Of a stretch of DNA of 64,000 bases, positions 63,509 to 64,000 are shown piece after piece. Under the pieces are notes generated by a model. The model did not search any database. It was not told where the DNA came from and worked only from the letters and a program-made list of their open reading frames with translations. The DNA is taken from positions 24,304,001-24,368,000 of the forward strand of contig OZ316895.1 of the NCBI GenBank assembly GCA_973895155.1, in the 5' to 3' direction. Source of the stretch: Marsupella aquatica. Lineage: Eukaryota > Marchantiophyta. Numbering within the stretch: position 1 is the first letter of the stretch; every line of letters begins with the position of its first letter. The translations under genes were made by a program, and so were the position numbers.

Positions 63509-63740
63509 GAATCGATTCTACAAGATCATTCAGTGCTTTCTTGGTGCTTCCTCCATCTGCCAAACTCTGTTCTGCCTTCTTCTTCAGCTCCTGAACTCTA
63601 GCCCTCAACACGCTTCCTTCATCCGAATCGATTCTACAAGATCATTCAGTGCTTTCTTGGTGCTTCCTCCATCTGCCAAACTCTGTTCTGCCTTCTTCTT
63701 CAGCTCCTGAACTCTAGCCCTCAACACGCTTCCTTCATCC
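63509..63740. repeat. Exact 116-bp tandem duplication at the UGT3 3' end
   Basis: 63509-63624 and 63625-63740 are identical by eye. The unit opens gaatcgattctacaagatca and closes cacgcttccttcatcc. As 116 is not a multiple of three, translation runs from the upstream copy into a shifted frame and stops soon after. Confidence 0.95.
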
Positions 63741-64000
63741 GACAAGAGAAGTCTCACTGCGTCCTCAAGTCCTACATGCGTCCTGGGACTTTTAGGAGTT
63801 CTGCTTCTTACTTCAACTGCAATTTTCAGCACATCCACCATGTACCTGCAGTTTATGAACTGATCGTTAGCCATCTGAGGCCAGCATGCCATTGGCACGC
63901 CCGAACTTATGCTTTCCATGATGGAGTTCCAGCCACAGTGCGTTACAAAGCCTCCGACAGAAGGGTGTTGCAGAATATGTAGCTGCGGCACCCATCCACT
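63605..64000 (-). CDS. UGT3: family-1 UDP-glycosyltransferase, 3' part, cut by the window edge
   Basis: The frame is open to the window end and starts within the PSPG box: SGWVPQLHILQHPSVGGF, THCGWNSIMESISSG, CWPQMANDQF. Then come the C-terminal SRTPKSPRTHVGLEDAV and QELKKKAEQSLADGGSTKKA. It is very like UGT2. The 116-bp duplication makes the protein end LNDLVESI-RMKEAC, with a stop at 63605-63607, instead of the ancestral LNDLVESILP encoded by the second copy. The change affects only the last residues, so the enzyme may still work. The rest of the gene lies beyond the window. Confidence 0.9.
   Translation of the reverse strand, partial: SGWVPQLHILQHPSVGGFVTHCGWNSIMESISSGVPMACWPQMANDQFINCRYMVDVLKIAVEVRSRTPKSPRTHVGLEDAVRLLLSDEGSVLRARVQELKKKAEQSLADGGSTKKALNDLVESIRMKEAC

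Overview
The window looks like nuclear DNA of a land plant. It has intron-split class III peroxidases, plant family-1 glycosyltransferases (UGTs) with the PSPG box, and a PLS-class pentatricopeptide (PPR) protein ending in a DYW domain. The PPR modules (LEWVKEVH.., GGLAQHGCGHEA..) recall moss PPR proteins, so I favour a bryophyte, most likely a moss; this is inferred from memory of family style, not from a search. Genes are sparse. AT-rich intergenic DNA is full of short tandem duplications, solo LTRs and decayed repeats, and I saw no intact transposon gene.

Layout. 0.25-1.04 kb (+): the 3' part of a small conserved plant secreted-type protein gene. 1-13.4 kb: no convincing complete gene, one exon-like ORF near 5.1 kb, several short repeats. 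13.7-16.9 kb (+): four-exon class III peroxidase A, with an unusual distal haem motif and a Pro-rich tail. 17-33 kb: repeat-rich desert. 32.7-32.8 kb: possible relic of a peroxidase exon 1. 33.2-38.5 kb (+): four-exon class III peroxidase B, with introns at the same positions as A. 40.3-41.7 kb (-): intact intronless UGT1. 42-47 kb: repeats, including two solo LTRs in opposite orientation and a long hairpin. 47.5-51.5 kb (-): PPR-DYW editing-factor gene, for which I propose a short first exon supplying the ATG and transit peptide. 54.0-55.4 kb (-): intact intronless UGT2. 55.4-62.9 kb: AT-rich repeats and a third solo LTR. 62.9-64.0 kb (-): a UGT 3'-end pseudogene fragment, then a third UGT cut by the window edge whose 3' end carries an exact 116-bp duplication.

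Together the window holds a dispersed peroxidase pair and a growing UGT array. Both families are common in extracellular phenolic and specialised metabolism, but nothing here proves that they act in one pathway. The PPR gene is probably an unrelated organellar RNA-editing factor. The best leads are the class-I-like Trp in the distal pocket of peroxidase A (also seen in the relic exon), the recently expanded PPR modules, the UGT segmental duplications, and three strong foldback structures.
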